A stretch of DNA of 64,000 nucleotides from Bacteroidota bacterium. GTDB taxonomy: Bacteria; Bacteroidota; Bacteroidia; Chitinophagales; Chitinophagaceae. Below, piece after piece: positions 42,671 to 51,567 of the stretch. Within the stretch, counting starts at the first letter, position 1. The number at the start of each line of letters is the position of its first letter. The stretch is taken from assembly GCA_018267965.1 (NCBI GenBank), contig JAFDXK010000001.1, positions 310,001-374,000 of the forward strand, written 5' to 3'. The notes beneath the pieces are model-generated. The model was not told the origin of the DNA. It searched no databases and saw nothing but the letters and a program-made list of their open reading frames with translations. Made by a program: the position numbers and the translations under genes.

Positions 42671-44284
42671 TTACTGGACAATCATCTTCATCGTCTTAGT
42701 CTCGCTGTCTGTCTTTATTCTTACAAAGTATATCCCCGGAGCTATGTTTCCTAAAGAAACCTGTTCATCTATACGATTACTATTAACTGTAAGGTAATGT
42801 GTATTGGTTGTTTGTCCAATAGCATTAACAATCTCAATACGAGCATCGGTGCTGTTAATGCGGCCTTTAAGTGCAAAGCTGCCATTGTTAGGATTCGGAT
42901 AAACAGATACGTTGATGTCATCGTCAATATTTTCTACGCCCAATGTAACGATAGTCATTTTTAACTGGTTGCTCACTGCAGTATCGGGTATGGCACAAGC
43001 TGTGCCGCTTTTTATTACCAGGCTTATTGAGTCTCCGCTTACAAAATCTGTACCTGCAACAAGGCTCAGTGTAAAATTGGTTGCCCCCGGTATGTATACA
43101 TTGTTTTTTCTCCACTGGTAGGTAGGGCTGGTACCTGCGTTGGCAGGTATTGATGTATAGAAAGCAGTAAGCCCGTTGTTGATGGTAGTATATGGTGCTA
43201 CAGTGATATTTACTGACGGACCCGTTGAAGGGCTGCCGATTGATATCGAAGAAATAACATCTGATGTCATTGCAGGAAAGTTGCTGACGAGGCGCAGTTT
43301 ATATCCTGTACCTATGGGCTGCGAAACGGGTATCGTACACAGTATGGTGCCGCTGGTAGCACTGCTGCTGAGCGTACCTATAGTTTGTGGTGAGCTAAAG
43401 CTGCCTGTAGCGTCAGAGAGCTGAACGGCGAATGTATTCCCCGTTATCATAGGGTTTTCAACGGTATAGTTTACATTATAGCTTGTGCCCTGGCACATAT
43501 CTGTTTTGAATGGTTGTTTGATGGTAATGAAATTGCCGAAGCCTGCTATCTCTGTATCGTTCATCACGCGGTTATACAAACGCATCTCATCTATCAGGCC
43601 GTTAAACTGATTGGGGTAGCTGCTGCCACCGAAGCTATTGGCACCTATAGATATACCATCTGTGCTGGTGCCTACAACACCACTTGGCGTGAGTGTAGTA
43701 AATGTGCCCTGCAAAGTACCGTCTATATACAGTTTATATTGATTGCCATTAAAAGTATATACCACATTATACCATTTACCTGTATGTGCGTTAGGTGTAG
43801 TAGAAGTAGGGAGCTGGTATTTGATACGGTTATTGATTGCCGTTTGAAAATTGAAATGAGTAGTGTCATTAGTAACAGTACAGCTACTGTCAATGCCGTT
43901 GTCATGAAAATTCATGATATACCACCCGTTAGTATTGTCACTACCGCGTTGCAGTAAAGTATTGCCCTGGCAATTGGCTAAGTAAAAACCGTTAGGCTTA
44001 ATACATGCCGCTATAGAATAAGTAACGAGGTTCAGGTCGGCCTGGTAAGGAACTGTTATGATACTGCTGCTACCGTTAAATTGGGCTGCTGTGGCATTCA
44101 CACCTTTGCGCCCGGCTACATAAGCTACAGCTGTAGAACTGCCATGATGCCCGTAGGTAGAGCTATCACCCGCGTTGCCGTTAAACGGCCACCAGCATAT
44201 CAAACCTGCAGTGGGTTGGGCAAAAGAAAATAAAGAAATACATACCAATACCAGCGTAACCGACAAATGCCTTAAGGGTCTCAT
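42671..44284 (-). CDS. LamG-domain T9SS-secreted protein with one Ig-like module
   Basis: 537 residues. Signal peptide ending SFAQ; LamG fold about 20-250 (GLICWWPFNGNAGDSSTYGHHG, FNGLIDEMRLYNRVM); a beta domain about 258-345 (NVNYTVENPMITGNTFAVQLSDATG) that is also present in both CHU_C paralogues after the LamG domain; an Ig-like unit PTYQWRKNNVYIPGATNFT; and a type A sorting domain (VSVYPNPNNGSFALKG). It links the short and long members of the family, combining the beta domain of the long ones with the sorting tail of the short ones. Confidence 0.85.
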   Translation of the reverse strand: MRPLRHLSVTLVLVCISLFSFAQPTAGLICWWPFNGNAGDSSTYGHHGSSTAVAYVAGRKGVNATAAQFNGSSSIITVPYQADLNLVTYSIAACIKPNGFYLANCQGNTLLQRGSDNTNGWYIMNFHDNGIDSSCTVTNDTTHFNFQTAINNRIKYQLPTSTTPNAHTGKWYNVVYTFNGNQYKLYIDGTLQGTFTTLTPSGVVGTSTDGISIGANSFGGSSYPNQFNGLIDEMRLYNRVMNDTEIAGFGNFITIKQPFKTDMCQGTSYNVNYTVENPMITGNTFAVQLSDATGSFSSPQTIGTLSSSATSGTILCTIPVSQPIGTGYKLRLVSNFPAMTSDVISSISIGSPSTGPSVNITVAPYTTINNGLTAFYTSIPANAGTSPTYQWRKNNVYIPGATNFTLSLVAGTDFVSGDSISLVIKSGTACAIPDTAVSNQLKMTIVTLGVENIDDDINVSVYPNPNNGSFALKGRINSTDARIEIVNAIGQTTNTHYLTVNSNRIDEQVSLGNIAPGIYFVRIKTDSETKTMKMIVQ

Positions 44285-44353
44285 TATAAAAGTGGATTTT
44301 GACCTATAAATATAGGTAAAATACGACAGAGGGGGGCTGTATATAACTTGTGG

Positions 44354-44845
44354 TTAATATTGCCTGCCCTTGGCTACCAGCAATGAAATGACCGTAGTAG
44401 AATGTAACAATGCTGCCACACTGATGTATACCAGCATCCAAACGAAGCCTGCAGGGTAGTTATATAATACAGTAATGCTGAAGGGAAGGTACAGCAGCGC
44501 GGCAGTTATCAAACCCGGGCAATATTTTTTGGTGTGTATAGTGCCTGCTATATGCAATATGCCATTGATGAGCATTACAAAACAGGTGATGTAGGCAATA
44601 TGTTCATTGAACATAGCTGCAATGCACAGCAGGATGTAAGCAGCATTGATAAAAAGCGACCACTGCCTGTTGATGTAAGGAGACATTTCGGGCATAAATC
44701 CTTTCAGCCAGTTGAGAAAACCACCCGGCCACAGATGTTCTTCGGTAACGTGTAATATAGATACGGGCAGCAAAAAGAACGCAAAGCCCGACATATCGGT
44801 TGGCATAATGTATACAAAAACAAAAAGTATACCATTTATGGCCAT
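44354..44845 (-). CDS. HXXEE-domain membrane protein
   Basis: 163 residues with about five membrane helices. Contains the hallmark HVTEEHLWPGGF (H-x-x-E-E plus PGG) near residue 33 and a later NGILHIAGTIHTKKYCPG block, matching the three conserved motifs of the HXXEE family, which are thought to build a membrane-embedded active site, possibly metal-dependent. The real activity of the family is not established. It follows the LamG genes but points away from any obvious operon partner except the DUF4294 gene 16 bp upstream. Confidence 0.75.
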   Translation of the reverse strand: MAINGILFVFVYIMPTDMSGFAFFLLPVSILHVTEEHLWPGGFLNWLKGFMPEMSPYINRQWSLFINAAYILLCIAAMFNEHIAYITCFVMLINGILHIAGTIHTKKYCPGLITAALLYLPFSITVLYNYPAGFVWMLVYISVAALLHSTTVISLLVAKGRQY

Positions 44846-44861
44846 GATTGTCAGGTTAATA

Positions 44862-45470
44862 TCAATAAATCGTTAACTGTGCAGGTTCTCGCTCGCCATA
44901 GCATGGCGGCAATGGGTAGCCCAATCCCTGCATGATGTGTTCCAGCATGGGCTCATCATCGGGGTCGTATCGGCGGTTCAGGTTAAAGCCATGAAACCTG
45001 GCCCATGTTTGCCATTTGATGGCATAAAATGTGGTTTTGTATTCTTCCAGTTTGCTATAGATGTTGGCTCCAGTTTGGCGGGCTACCAGTTTTATCAGTA
45101 ATACACCCTGCGTTTCATTCAGCTTGCTTACCTCTTCGTCAAAACGTTTATGTATTTCCTCTTCTTTCACATTCACAAAAGCCTTCAGTTCTTTTCTGCT
45201 GATGCCCGGTTGCTGTTCTTTAGCGTTCAGTTCATTCATCATCGCAGTGGCGGCATTCAGGTAGGGTAGTATGGTAGTCACATAATACTTCATCTGGTTA
45301 TATCGGTAACGAATGGTGTCATTGCTCCAGTTGCGCCCTGTGTTCACATCTACCGGCCTTAGTTGCACCACTATTGTACTATCACCCCTCGTCGCAAAGT
45401 TGTTCTCCTGTGCCAACAGGGTATTAATAGTAATCAGTAATGCGCCAACCAGTAATGGTAATCTTTTCAT
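44862..45470 (-). CDS. DUF4294-like secreted protein
   Basis: 202 residues. Signal peptide (MKRLPLLVGALLITINT, ending LLAQ). The mature part has RPVDVNTGRNWSNDTIRYRYNQMKYYV, a basic helical centre with 'EEEIHKRFDEEVSKL', and the conserved end GVLLIKLVARQTGANIYSKLEEYKTTF plus W..AR.......YDP(D)DE typical of DUF4294, a Bacteroidota-specific family of unknown role. It starts a two-gene transcript with the HXXEE gene. Confidence 0.75.
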   Translation of the reverse strand: MKRLPLLVGALLITINTLLAQENNFATRGDSTIVVQLRPVDVNTGRNWSNDTIRYRYNQMKYYVTTILPYLNAATAMMNELNAKEQQPGISRKELKAFVNVKEEEIHKRFDEEVSKLNETQGVLLIKLVARQTGANIYSKLEEYKTTFYAIKWQTWARFHGFNLNRRYDPDDEPMLEHIMQGLGYPLPPCYGEREPAQLTIY

Positions 45471-45575
45471 CCCTTAGCATATATCAACTGCTGTGCCAAA
45501 GGTATTAGAATGGGTGTTAAAGAAATGGGAACACCAACGCAATAAATAGTTATGTAATTTAGTTAGAATATAACC

Positions 45576-47135
45576 TTGCATATTCTTAAGCACATACTAC
45601 TCATAGCTGTTGTGGTGTTAATAACCCCGATGTTTTGTGCTGCACAAAACTTTAATGTTATTTACGATTTTGATTCAAGTAGTGATTGGGGGACAAGCAT
45701 TTTTTATAGGAATGATGGTAATTATTTAGTTCCGGGACTAGGGTATAAGCAATTTAAAGGTAGCCATTATGCCTACGTTGTATCTCCTGATGGTAAGAGT
45801 ATAATTTCAAAAGAAACTTTTTCGATTAAAGGTGAAAATTATTTTAATGGTTATAGAGGTAGAGTTAAACGCTTAACGAATGGTAATTATATTACACCTT
45901 ATTCGATAATATGGGATAAGCCAACATATCCTAATGGGTATACTATAAGCCCGGGTTATGGCATTATGGATAGTAATGGCAAAATGCTTTTCCATAAAAC
46001 ATTTGACAGTGATACTGCATGTTGTGACCAACAAATCACAGACTGCATCGTAATGCCCGATAAAGGATATTTATTAGGTGGAGATTTTTATGACCGCACA
46101 GCAAAAACTCAGAAAGGCAGCCTGATAAAACTGGACAGCAATGGTAATATGCAATGGAGGAAACTCTATGCTTATTACTTTCCGTGGACTTATTATTTTA
46201 CCCGTATTAATAGTATGCAGTTGATTAGTAATAATAGGATGGTTGTAGGAGCTCATTACGAAGATTTAGTATGGGCTAACCCATACATCAACTTTAATCG
46301 ACCATGGTTTTTGTTAATGGATACTGCCGGAAATATTCTTCGAGATTCAGCTTACAGGTATGGTTTTGCAGGTATGGGAACAATGGGTGGTGGAAACATC
46401 TTTAAAGATGTGAATGGAGGATATTTCCATTATGGGCAATACGACAGAGTTTATAATTCACAGCACTTAGATTTTATTTGCAATTACCCCGATTATTTAG
46501 CGCACTTGGACGATAGCTTTAAGATGACTTGGCTAACGTTATTCCCTGACAGCCCGGGGCATAAATATATTTGGACGGTAAGGCAATTACATGATAGCTG
46601 CTATTTAGTAATGGCTGGGAAAAGAAAAAATGAAAACAGTCAGGGACTAGGTTGGGCAGCAAAAGTTGATAAGAAAGGAAAGGTAGTATGGGATAATACT
46701 TATTACTTTGATACAACCTTTGAGAATGCAATAAGTGATGCGGTAGAGCTACCCGATCATAGTATAGTATTCACAGGACATTCGCGAGATAGCAATTCAC
46801 CACTTTGGAGGAATCATGATATGTGGCTCCTGAAAATAGATAGTAATGGCTGCGAGATACCCGGCTGTGTACCTACCAAAATAAAATCCATATCTAATGA
46901 AAGCCCTGATGTTGTAGTGTATCCCAATCCTGTTTATGAACAGTTATATATAGAAGGGCTAAGTCTTAATACACGAATACAGTTATTCGATTTATATGGC
47001 AGGGTGGTGTATAGTTCTGCATCAATCAATACAAAAGAATCCATCAATACTTCCAATCTCTCCCCCGGCAATTATATCCTGCAGTTAGTCAACACAAATG
47101 GCGAGCGGGTGATAAAGAAGATAGTGAAGGAATAA
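45576..47135 (+). CDS. T9SS-secreted protein, unknown function
   Basis: 519 residues. The start is a TTG at 45576, chosen because only it gives the whole signal peptide (HILKHILLIAVVVLI...CAAQ). The body is a series of beta-rich units with repeated 'D.GY(L/F)..G.YDR' and 'D.(N/S)GN' turns (for example MDSNGKML, LDSNGNMQWRKL, VDKKGKVVWDN, IDSNGCEIPGC), looking like a propeller of delta-60-type repeats. A type A sorting domain ends it (VVYPNPVYEQLYIEGL, GRVVYSSA, LSPGNYILQLVNTNGERVIKKIVKE). Substrate unknown. Confidence 0.75.
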   Translation: MHILKHILLIAVVVLITPMFCAAQNFNVIYDFDSSSDWGTSIFYRNDGNYLVPGLGYKQFKGSHYAYVVSPDGKSIISKETFSIKGENYFNGYRGRVKRLTNGNYITPYSIIWDKPTYPNGYTISPGYGIMDSNGKMLFHKTFDSDTACCDQQITDCIVMPDKGYLLGGDFYDRTAKTQKGSLIKLDSNGNMQWRKLYAYYFPWTYYFTRINSMQLISNNRMVVGAHYEDLVWANPYINFNRPWFLLMDTAGNILRDSAYRYGFAGMGTMGGGNIFKDVNGGYFHYGQYDRVYNSQHLDFICNYPDYLAHLDDSFKMTWLTLFPDSPGHKYIWTVRQLHDSCYLVMAGKRKNENSQGLGWAAKVDKKGKVVWDNTYYFDTTFENAISDAVELPDHSIVFTGHSRDSNSPLWRNHDMWLLKIDSNGCEIPGCVPTKIKSISNESPDVVVYPNPVYEQLYIEGLSLNTRIQLFDLYGRVVYSSASINTKESINTSNLSPGNYILQLVNTNGERVIKKIVKE

Positions 47136-47146
47136 AACACACCACC

Positions 47147-47310
47147 CCGTCATTGCTCTCTTCCCCGTCATTGCGAACCGAGCATTTGTCTTACAAATGC
47201 GAATGAAGCAATCTAATCCAAACTCATTCGCGTATTCTGTTATTAAACCCACGTTCCGATTAGATTGCTTTGTTCATATCTGCCTTTGCAGATATTCCCT
47301 CGCAATGACC
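47147..47310. repeat. Palindromic interspersed repeat (GTCATTGCGA type)
   Basis: The outer arms CGTCATTGCGAA (47166) and TCGCAATGACC (47300) are inverse, as are GAATGAAGCAATCTAATC (47201) and GATTAGATTGCTTTGTTC (47258). Two inner hairpins are perfect: GCATTTG/CAAATGC (47182-47200) and ATATCTGC/GCAGATAT (47276-47295). A further partial copy CCCGTCATTGC lies at 47145-47155. Repeats with this GTCATTGCGA...GAAGCAATC core occur in many unrelated bacterial genomes as short palindromic elements. No ORF, so non-autonomous. Its arms sit between the T9SS gene and the YceI gene. Confidence 0.8.
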
Positions 47311-47395
47311 AAGCGTGTGTGCGGGGCAGGCGAGAGTTAGGTTCTCAACTACGCTATTGAGTATTTAAGGCTTTTCATTAACTTTAAGTACTTAC

Positions 47396-47941
47396 ATGGG
47401 TAGAATTTTTACTATTTTATTATTACTGTCGCTTACTATCCACGCTTCGGCGCAGGATGTGTATATAGTGAGCAAAGGGCAGGTCAGCTTCTCCTCCAAA
47501 GCCAAACAGGAGCTGATACGTGCCACTTCGCGCGAGCTGAAAGGGCTGATAGATATAAAAAAGAAAACATTCGCCTTTAAAATTCCCATCATGTCGTTCA
47601 TAGGGTTTAACAGCCCGGTGCAACGCCTGCACTTTAATGAGAATTATATGGAGAGCGACCGCTTTCCCGAATCTACCTTCACCGGAAAAATCATCGAAGA
47701 CTTTGTACTGAATAAGGACGGCGTATATAAAGTACGCGCCAAAGGCAAGCTGGACATTCACGGCATATCGCAGGAGCGTATCATTGATGTGGAAGTAACC
47801 AGCAAAAACAACAAGATAACTTTCAAAGCCGATTTTGTAGTACCCCTCAACGACCACAACATCAAAGTGCCGAGAGTGGTGTACGATAAACTGGCTACTG
47901 ATATTAAAATACAGGTAACGGCAGAAGCACTGCCTAAATAA
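47396..47941 (+). CDS. YceI-like periplasmic protein
   Basis: 181 residues. Signal peptide (MGRIFTILLLLSLTIHASAQ). YceI fold of antiparallel strands: YIVSKGQVSFSSKAKQELI at the start, TFAFKIPIMSF, then NENYMESDRFPESTFTGKI, GKLDIHGISQERIIDVEV and the closing AEAL. The fold binds lipid-like or isoprenoid molecules in the periplasm. A paralogue lies at 53582 (both have HFNENYMESD). Followed by a histidine kinase gene after only 8 bp, so it may be its sensory partner or target. Confidence 0.85.
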   Translation: MGRIFTILLLLSLTIHASAQDVYIVSKGQVSFSSKAKQELIRATSRELKGLIDIKKKTFAFKIPIMSFIGFNSPVQRLHFNENYMESDRFPESTFTGKIIEDFVLNKDGVYKVRAKGKLDIHGISQERIIDVEVTSKNNKITFKADFVVPLNDHNIKVPRVVYDKLATDIKIQVTAEALPK

Positions 47942-47949
47942 TAAACACC

Positions 47950-50811
47950 TTGCGGTTGAAATCGGTATTAAATATCATCTTATGTTGCCTGGCCTTTTCG
48001 GCTATGGCACGTCAGCCTTTCAACCGCGACTGGATGCTGAACGATGCCGGTACACCTGTAAAAGTGAATGCTATTTTACAAGATGCCAATGGCTACCTGT
48101 GGTTGGGCACCGAAGAGGGTGTGTTTCGTTTTAACGGCAGAACTTACAAACAAATACCCGATAGTATTCATGCCGCCGTTACTGCATTGGCAATAGATTC
48201 GGGCACGGTATGGATAGGCTATGCCAATGGTAAATTGGCTAAAGTAGTGAGCGGTGCTGTAAAATCGGTTAGCATATCAGGAGCCAAACCGGTCACTGCT
48301 GTTACGGATATTCAAATGATAGCGCAGGGCATGTTGTTGTCAACTGTCAGCCAGGGATTGATATTGGTGAAGGATGGTAAAGGAATAGCCTACAGTTCTT
48401 CCAACGGTTTGTCTGATGATTATGTATACAATATTGCGGTGCTCAGTGGCAATCATGTATTAATAGGTACAGACCAGGGTATCAATGATATTATTTTTGA
48501 CGGCGGCAAGATAGTGGTACAAAAATTAACCACTGTCAATGGTTTGCCCGATAACATTGTTTGTGCAGTAAAGGCTTTCCGTGGCAGCAACAGATGTTGG
48601 GTAGGTATGCACGATGGAGGAGTTGCTTTGTACGATATACAGAAGCGCCGCATACTCGATGTGCATACGGATAGCTCATGGCACCTGGGTGCGGTCAATG
48701 ACATTTATCCTGTTGATGAAAACAAAGCATGGATAGCTACAGATGATGGCTATTTGCTGGAAGCCGTTATTACCGGCAATGTCATACACATCACACCTTA
48801 TGAGTTTGCAGGCAAAAAAATAAAGAAGCTACTCATTGGCAGGTCGGGCGTATTGTGTTGTGCTACAACAGAAGGGCTCACATCCGTTACCGAAGAATAC
48901 ATGACACGTTTGGCGGTAACTCAGCACTATAATCTTGCCGATGTGCGTGCCATGGTTTGCGATGCAAAGGATAATTTATGGTATTCGCAAAACAAAGAAT
49001 TGTATCGTATCAATCTGAAGAATGATAAACAGGCACCGCAGTTGGTAACCAAACTGACCGCTGCTATTGCCAGCCTGTATGCAGATAAAGAAGGCAGGCT
49101 GTGGATAGGCACATTGGAAAAGGGATTGTATTATTTAGATGCTAAAGGAAGGACAATAGCAGTAACGGGCATTCCGCAGTTGCTGAACGAATCTGTGCTG
49201 GATGTCGCAGGTGATGACAGGGCTTTATGGGTGTCGGGTTTGAATGGTGTGGAAGAAATGAGTTATCCTGCGGAAGGCAAACAACAACCTGGACTGATTC
49301 ATGCACATACCCGTCGCAGTGGCGTGGGCAGCGATTATGTGTACCAGGTGTATCCTGATAGCAAAGGCAATGTGTGGATGGCAACAGATGGTGGTGGTAT
49401 CTGCCAGTATAAAAATGGCAAGTATACCATCTGGGGCCCGCAAAACGGCCTTAACAGTAAGGTAATTTATACTATTACTGAAGATGCCGCAGGCAATATC
49501 TGGGTGGCAACATTCAACGAAGGGTTGTTCTTCTTTAATGGTAAAAAATGGACACAGGTATCATCAAATGACGGCTTGCAGGATACAAAAGTATTTACGC
49601 TCGCGGCAAATAATAGCGGGCAGGTGATAGCTGTTAGTAAAACAGGTTTTGAAGTTTGGTATCCCGCTAGCAAACAATTCCGCAGTTATAATACCCGCAT
49701 GAATATGGGTATAGACAGCACTTCGCCGTTTCTGAAACTTGCTGCACGAGATGTTGAGGGCAATGTATATATACCTTTCCAGCAGGGATTTGTTGTATTT
49801 AAAAATGTAAAGGAGCATTACAATATTCTCCCGCAGATTGCTATCCTTTCAGTCAACGTGTTTTTCAATGCTGTAGAAGGAAATAATCACAAGTTCAATT
49901 ACGACGAGAACCAACTGAGCTTCAGGTATGAGGGTATTAGTTTCGCTAACCCCGACAGGATGCGTTATCGTTACAGGTTGGATGGTTACAGTAATGATTG
50001 GGTAGAGACGAGTGATGAGTTGGTCACATTCCCGCAGTTGCCACCGGGCTATTACACATTCCGTGTGCAGGTATCGTTGAGCAATACGTTTGCAAGTGCT
50101 ACAGAAGCCACTTATAGTTTTTCAATAGCCAAGCCATTTTGGAAACGCATTTGGTTTATGGTGCTGGTGGCATTGGCAATAGGTGGTATCATCTATCTGT
50201 ATGTTTATAATCGCGAGAAGAACCTGCGCCAGTTATCAGCTTTGCAAAGCGAGCGTATGTTGTTTGAATACGAACACCTGAAGAGCCAGGTGAACCCTCA
50301 CTTCCTGTTCAATAGCCTCAATACATTGGCCAGCCTGATAGAAGAAGATACAGATACGGCACTCAGCTATACTACGCATCTGTCAGACCTGTATCGTAAT
50401 ATGCTCGCATACCGCAACAAAGATTTGATACAGTTATCAGAAGAGTGGGAGATACTGCAGAACTATATTTTTATACAGCAATGTCGTTTTGGCGATGCCA
50501 TTCGGGTGGTAACAGAGGTGCCCGATGATGTGATGAAGAATGCCAAGATAGTGCCGCTGGCTTTGCAACTGATGGTAGAAAATGCCATCAAGCACAATAT
50601 CGTTTCCAAATCAAAACCACTCACCATTACCATTGCTGCCACGGCAGATAAGATAACCATCAGGAACAATATGAACCCAAAACTGAGTAAAGAAAAAAGT
50701 TCAGGCCTCGGCCTCGTTAATATCAAAAAAAGGTATGAACTGCTTACCGATAAAAAAATACATATCGGTGTGAGTGATACTGAGTTTACTGTAATTTTAC
50801 CGCTCTTATGA
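47950..50811 (+). CDS. Two-component propeller sensor histidine kinase
   Basis: 953 residues, TTG start chosen because it gives the signal peptide (residues 1-21); an internal ATG at 48004 loses it. Periplasmic region 22-625 has repeated propeller motifs (for example ANGYLWLGTEEGVFRFNG, DSKGNVWMATDGGGICQY, DAAGNIWVATFNEGLFFFNG) of the two-component-regulator propeller; a Y_Y_Y domain 655-726 (YRYRLDGYSNDWVETSDE, LPPGYYTFRVQV); membrane helix 731-751; LytS-type kinase core with phosphorylated His784 in VNPHFLFNSL; ATP-binding part with ENAIKHN and LGLVNIKKRYELL. It lies 8 bp after the YceI gene and overlaps its regulator by 4 bp. Confidence 0.92.
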   Translation: MRLKSVLNIILCCLAFSAMARQPFNRDWMLNDAGTPVKVNAILQDANGYLWLGTEEGVFRFNGRTYKQIPDSIHAAVTALAIDSGTVWIGYANGKLAKVVSGAVKSVSISGAKPVTAVTDIQMIAQGMLLSTVSQGLILVKDGKGIAYSSSNGLSDDYVYNIAVLSGNHVLIGTDQGINDIIFDGGKIVVQKLTTVNGLPDNIVCAVKAFRGSNRCWVGMHDGGVALYDIQKRRILDVHTDSSWHLGAVNDIYPVDENKAWIATDDGYLLEAVITGNVIHITPYEFAGKKIKKLLIGRSGVLCCATTEGLTSVTEEYMTRLAVTQHYNLADVRAMVCDAKDNLWYSQNKELYRINLKNDKQAPQLVTKLTAAIASLYADKEGRLWIGTLEKGLYYLDAKGRTIAVTGIPQLLNESVLDVAGDDRALWVSGLNGVEEMSYPAEGKQQPGLIHAHTRRSGVGSDYVYQVYPDSKGNVWMATDGGGICQYKNGKYTIWGPQNGLNSKVIYTITEDAAGNIWVATFNEGLFFFNGKKWTQVSSNDGLQDTKVFTLAANNSGQVIAVSKTGFEVWYPASKQFRSYNTRMNMGIDSTSPFLKLAARDVEGNVYIPFQQGFVVFKNVKEHYNILPQIAILSVNVFFNAVEGNNHKFNYDENQLSFRYEGISFANPDRMRYRYRLDGYSNDWVETSDELVTFPQLPPGYYTFRVQVSLSNTFASATEATYSFSIAKPFWKRIWFMVLVALAIGGIIYLYVYNREKNLRQLSALQSERMLFEYEHLKSQVNPHFLFNSLNTLASLIEEDTDTALSYTTHLSDLYRNMLAYRNKDLIQLSEEWEILQNYIFIQQCRFGDAIRVVTEVPDDVMKNAKIVPLALQLMVENAIKHNIVSKSKPLTITIAATADKITIRNNMNPKLSKEKSSGLGLVNIKKRYELLTDKKIHIGVSDTEFTVILPLL

Positions 50812-51557
50812 AAGTAGTAGTCATAGAAGATGAAATGCCTGCGTTCAAACGCCTGTCTAAACTGATAGAAGAAACTATGCCCGGTGCAGAGATAGCCGCG
50901 CATATAGACAGCGTGGAAGAAGCACAAAAATGGTTTGCTGCCAACGAAGCACCTGCCATAGTGTTTATGGATATTCACCTGGCAGATGGCTCTGCCTTCG
51001 ACTTGCTGAAACTCACCAAAATAGATGCACCCATTATCTTCACTACTGCCTACGACCAATACGCTATCGATGCGTTCAAAGCATCGAGTATTGATTACCT
51101 GATGAAGCCCGTAAAAAAAGAAGAACTTAAAAATGCATTACTAAAACTCGATGACCTGAAACGTATTTTCAGTGATAAGAATAATGCATTGATACAAACA
51201 CCTGCACAGCAGGAATACAAAAAGCGTTTCATCATTCGCTTTGGCGAACATATCAAAACACTCACTACAGACGAGATAGCGTATTGTTATAGTGAAAACA
51301 AAGCCACACTGGCGCGCACATTCGAAGGGCGTACCTTTCCTATGGACCACAACCTCGATGCACTGCAAAACATGCTGGACCCTGTACAATTCTTCCGCAT
51401 CAACAGGCAATACCTCATCAACCTACATTCGATAGTAGATATGAAAGCGCACACCAAAGCAAGGGTTATCGTTACGCTTAAACCACCGGTTAAAGAATTG
51501 CCTGTAGTCAGCTCAGAACGCGCAGCCGATTTTAAGCAATGGCTGGGGGGGAAGTAA
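50808..51557 (+). CDS. LytTR response regulator
   Basis: 249 residues. Receiver domain with Glu-Asp at 7-8, phospho-acceptor Asp55 in IVFMDIHLADG, TTAYDQYA and YLMKPVK. LytTR DNA-binding domain about 140-245 (IKTLTTDEIAYCYSENKATL, FFRINRQYLINLHSI). Nearly the same arrangement as the regulator at 31234, so the window has two LytS/LytTR pairs. Target genes are unknown; the adjacent thioredoxin gene begins 10 bp later and could be co-transcribed. Confidence 0.9.
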   Translation: MKVVVIEDEMPAFKRLSKLIEETMPGAEIAAHIDSVEEAQKWFAANEAPAIVFMDIHLADGSAFDLLKLTKIDAPIIFTTAYDQYAIDAFKASSIDYLMKPVKKEELKNALLKLDDLKRIFSDKNNALIQTPAQQEYKKRFIIRFGEHIKTLTTDEIAYCYSENKATLARTFEGRTFPMDHNLDALQNMLDPVQFFRINRQYLINLHSIVDMKAHTKARVIVTLKPPVKELPVVSSERAADFKQWLGGK

Positions 51558-51567
51558 ACAGCCTTTA

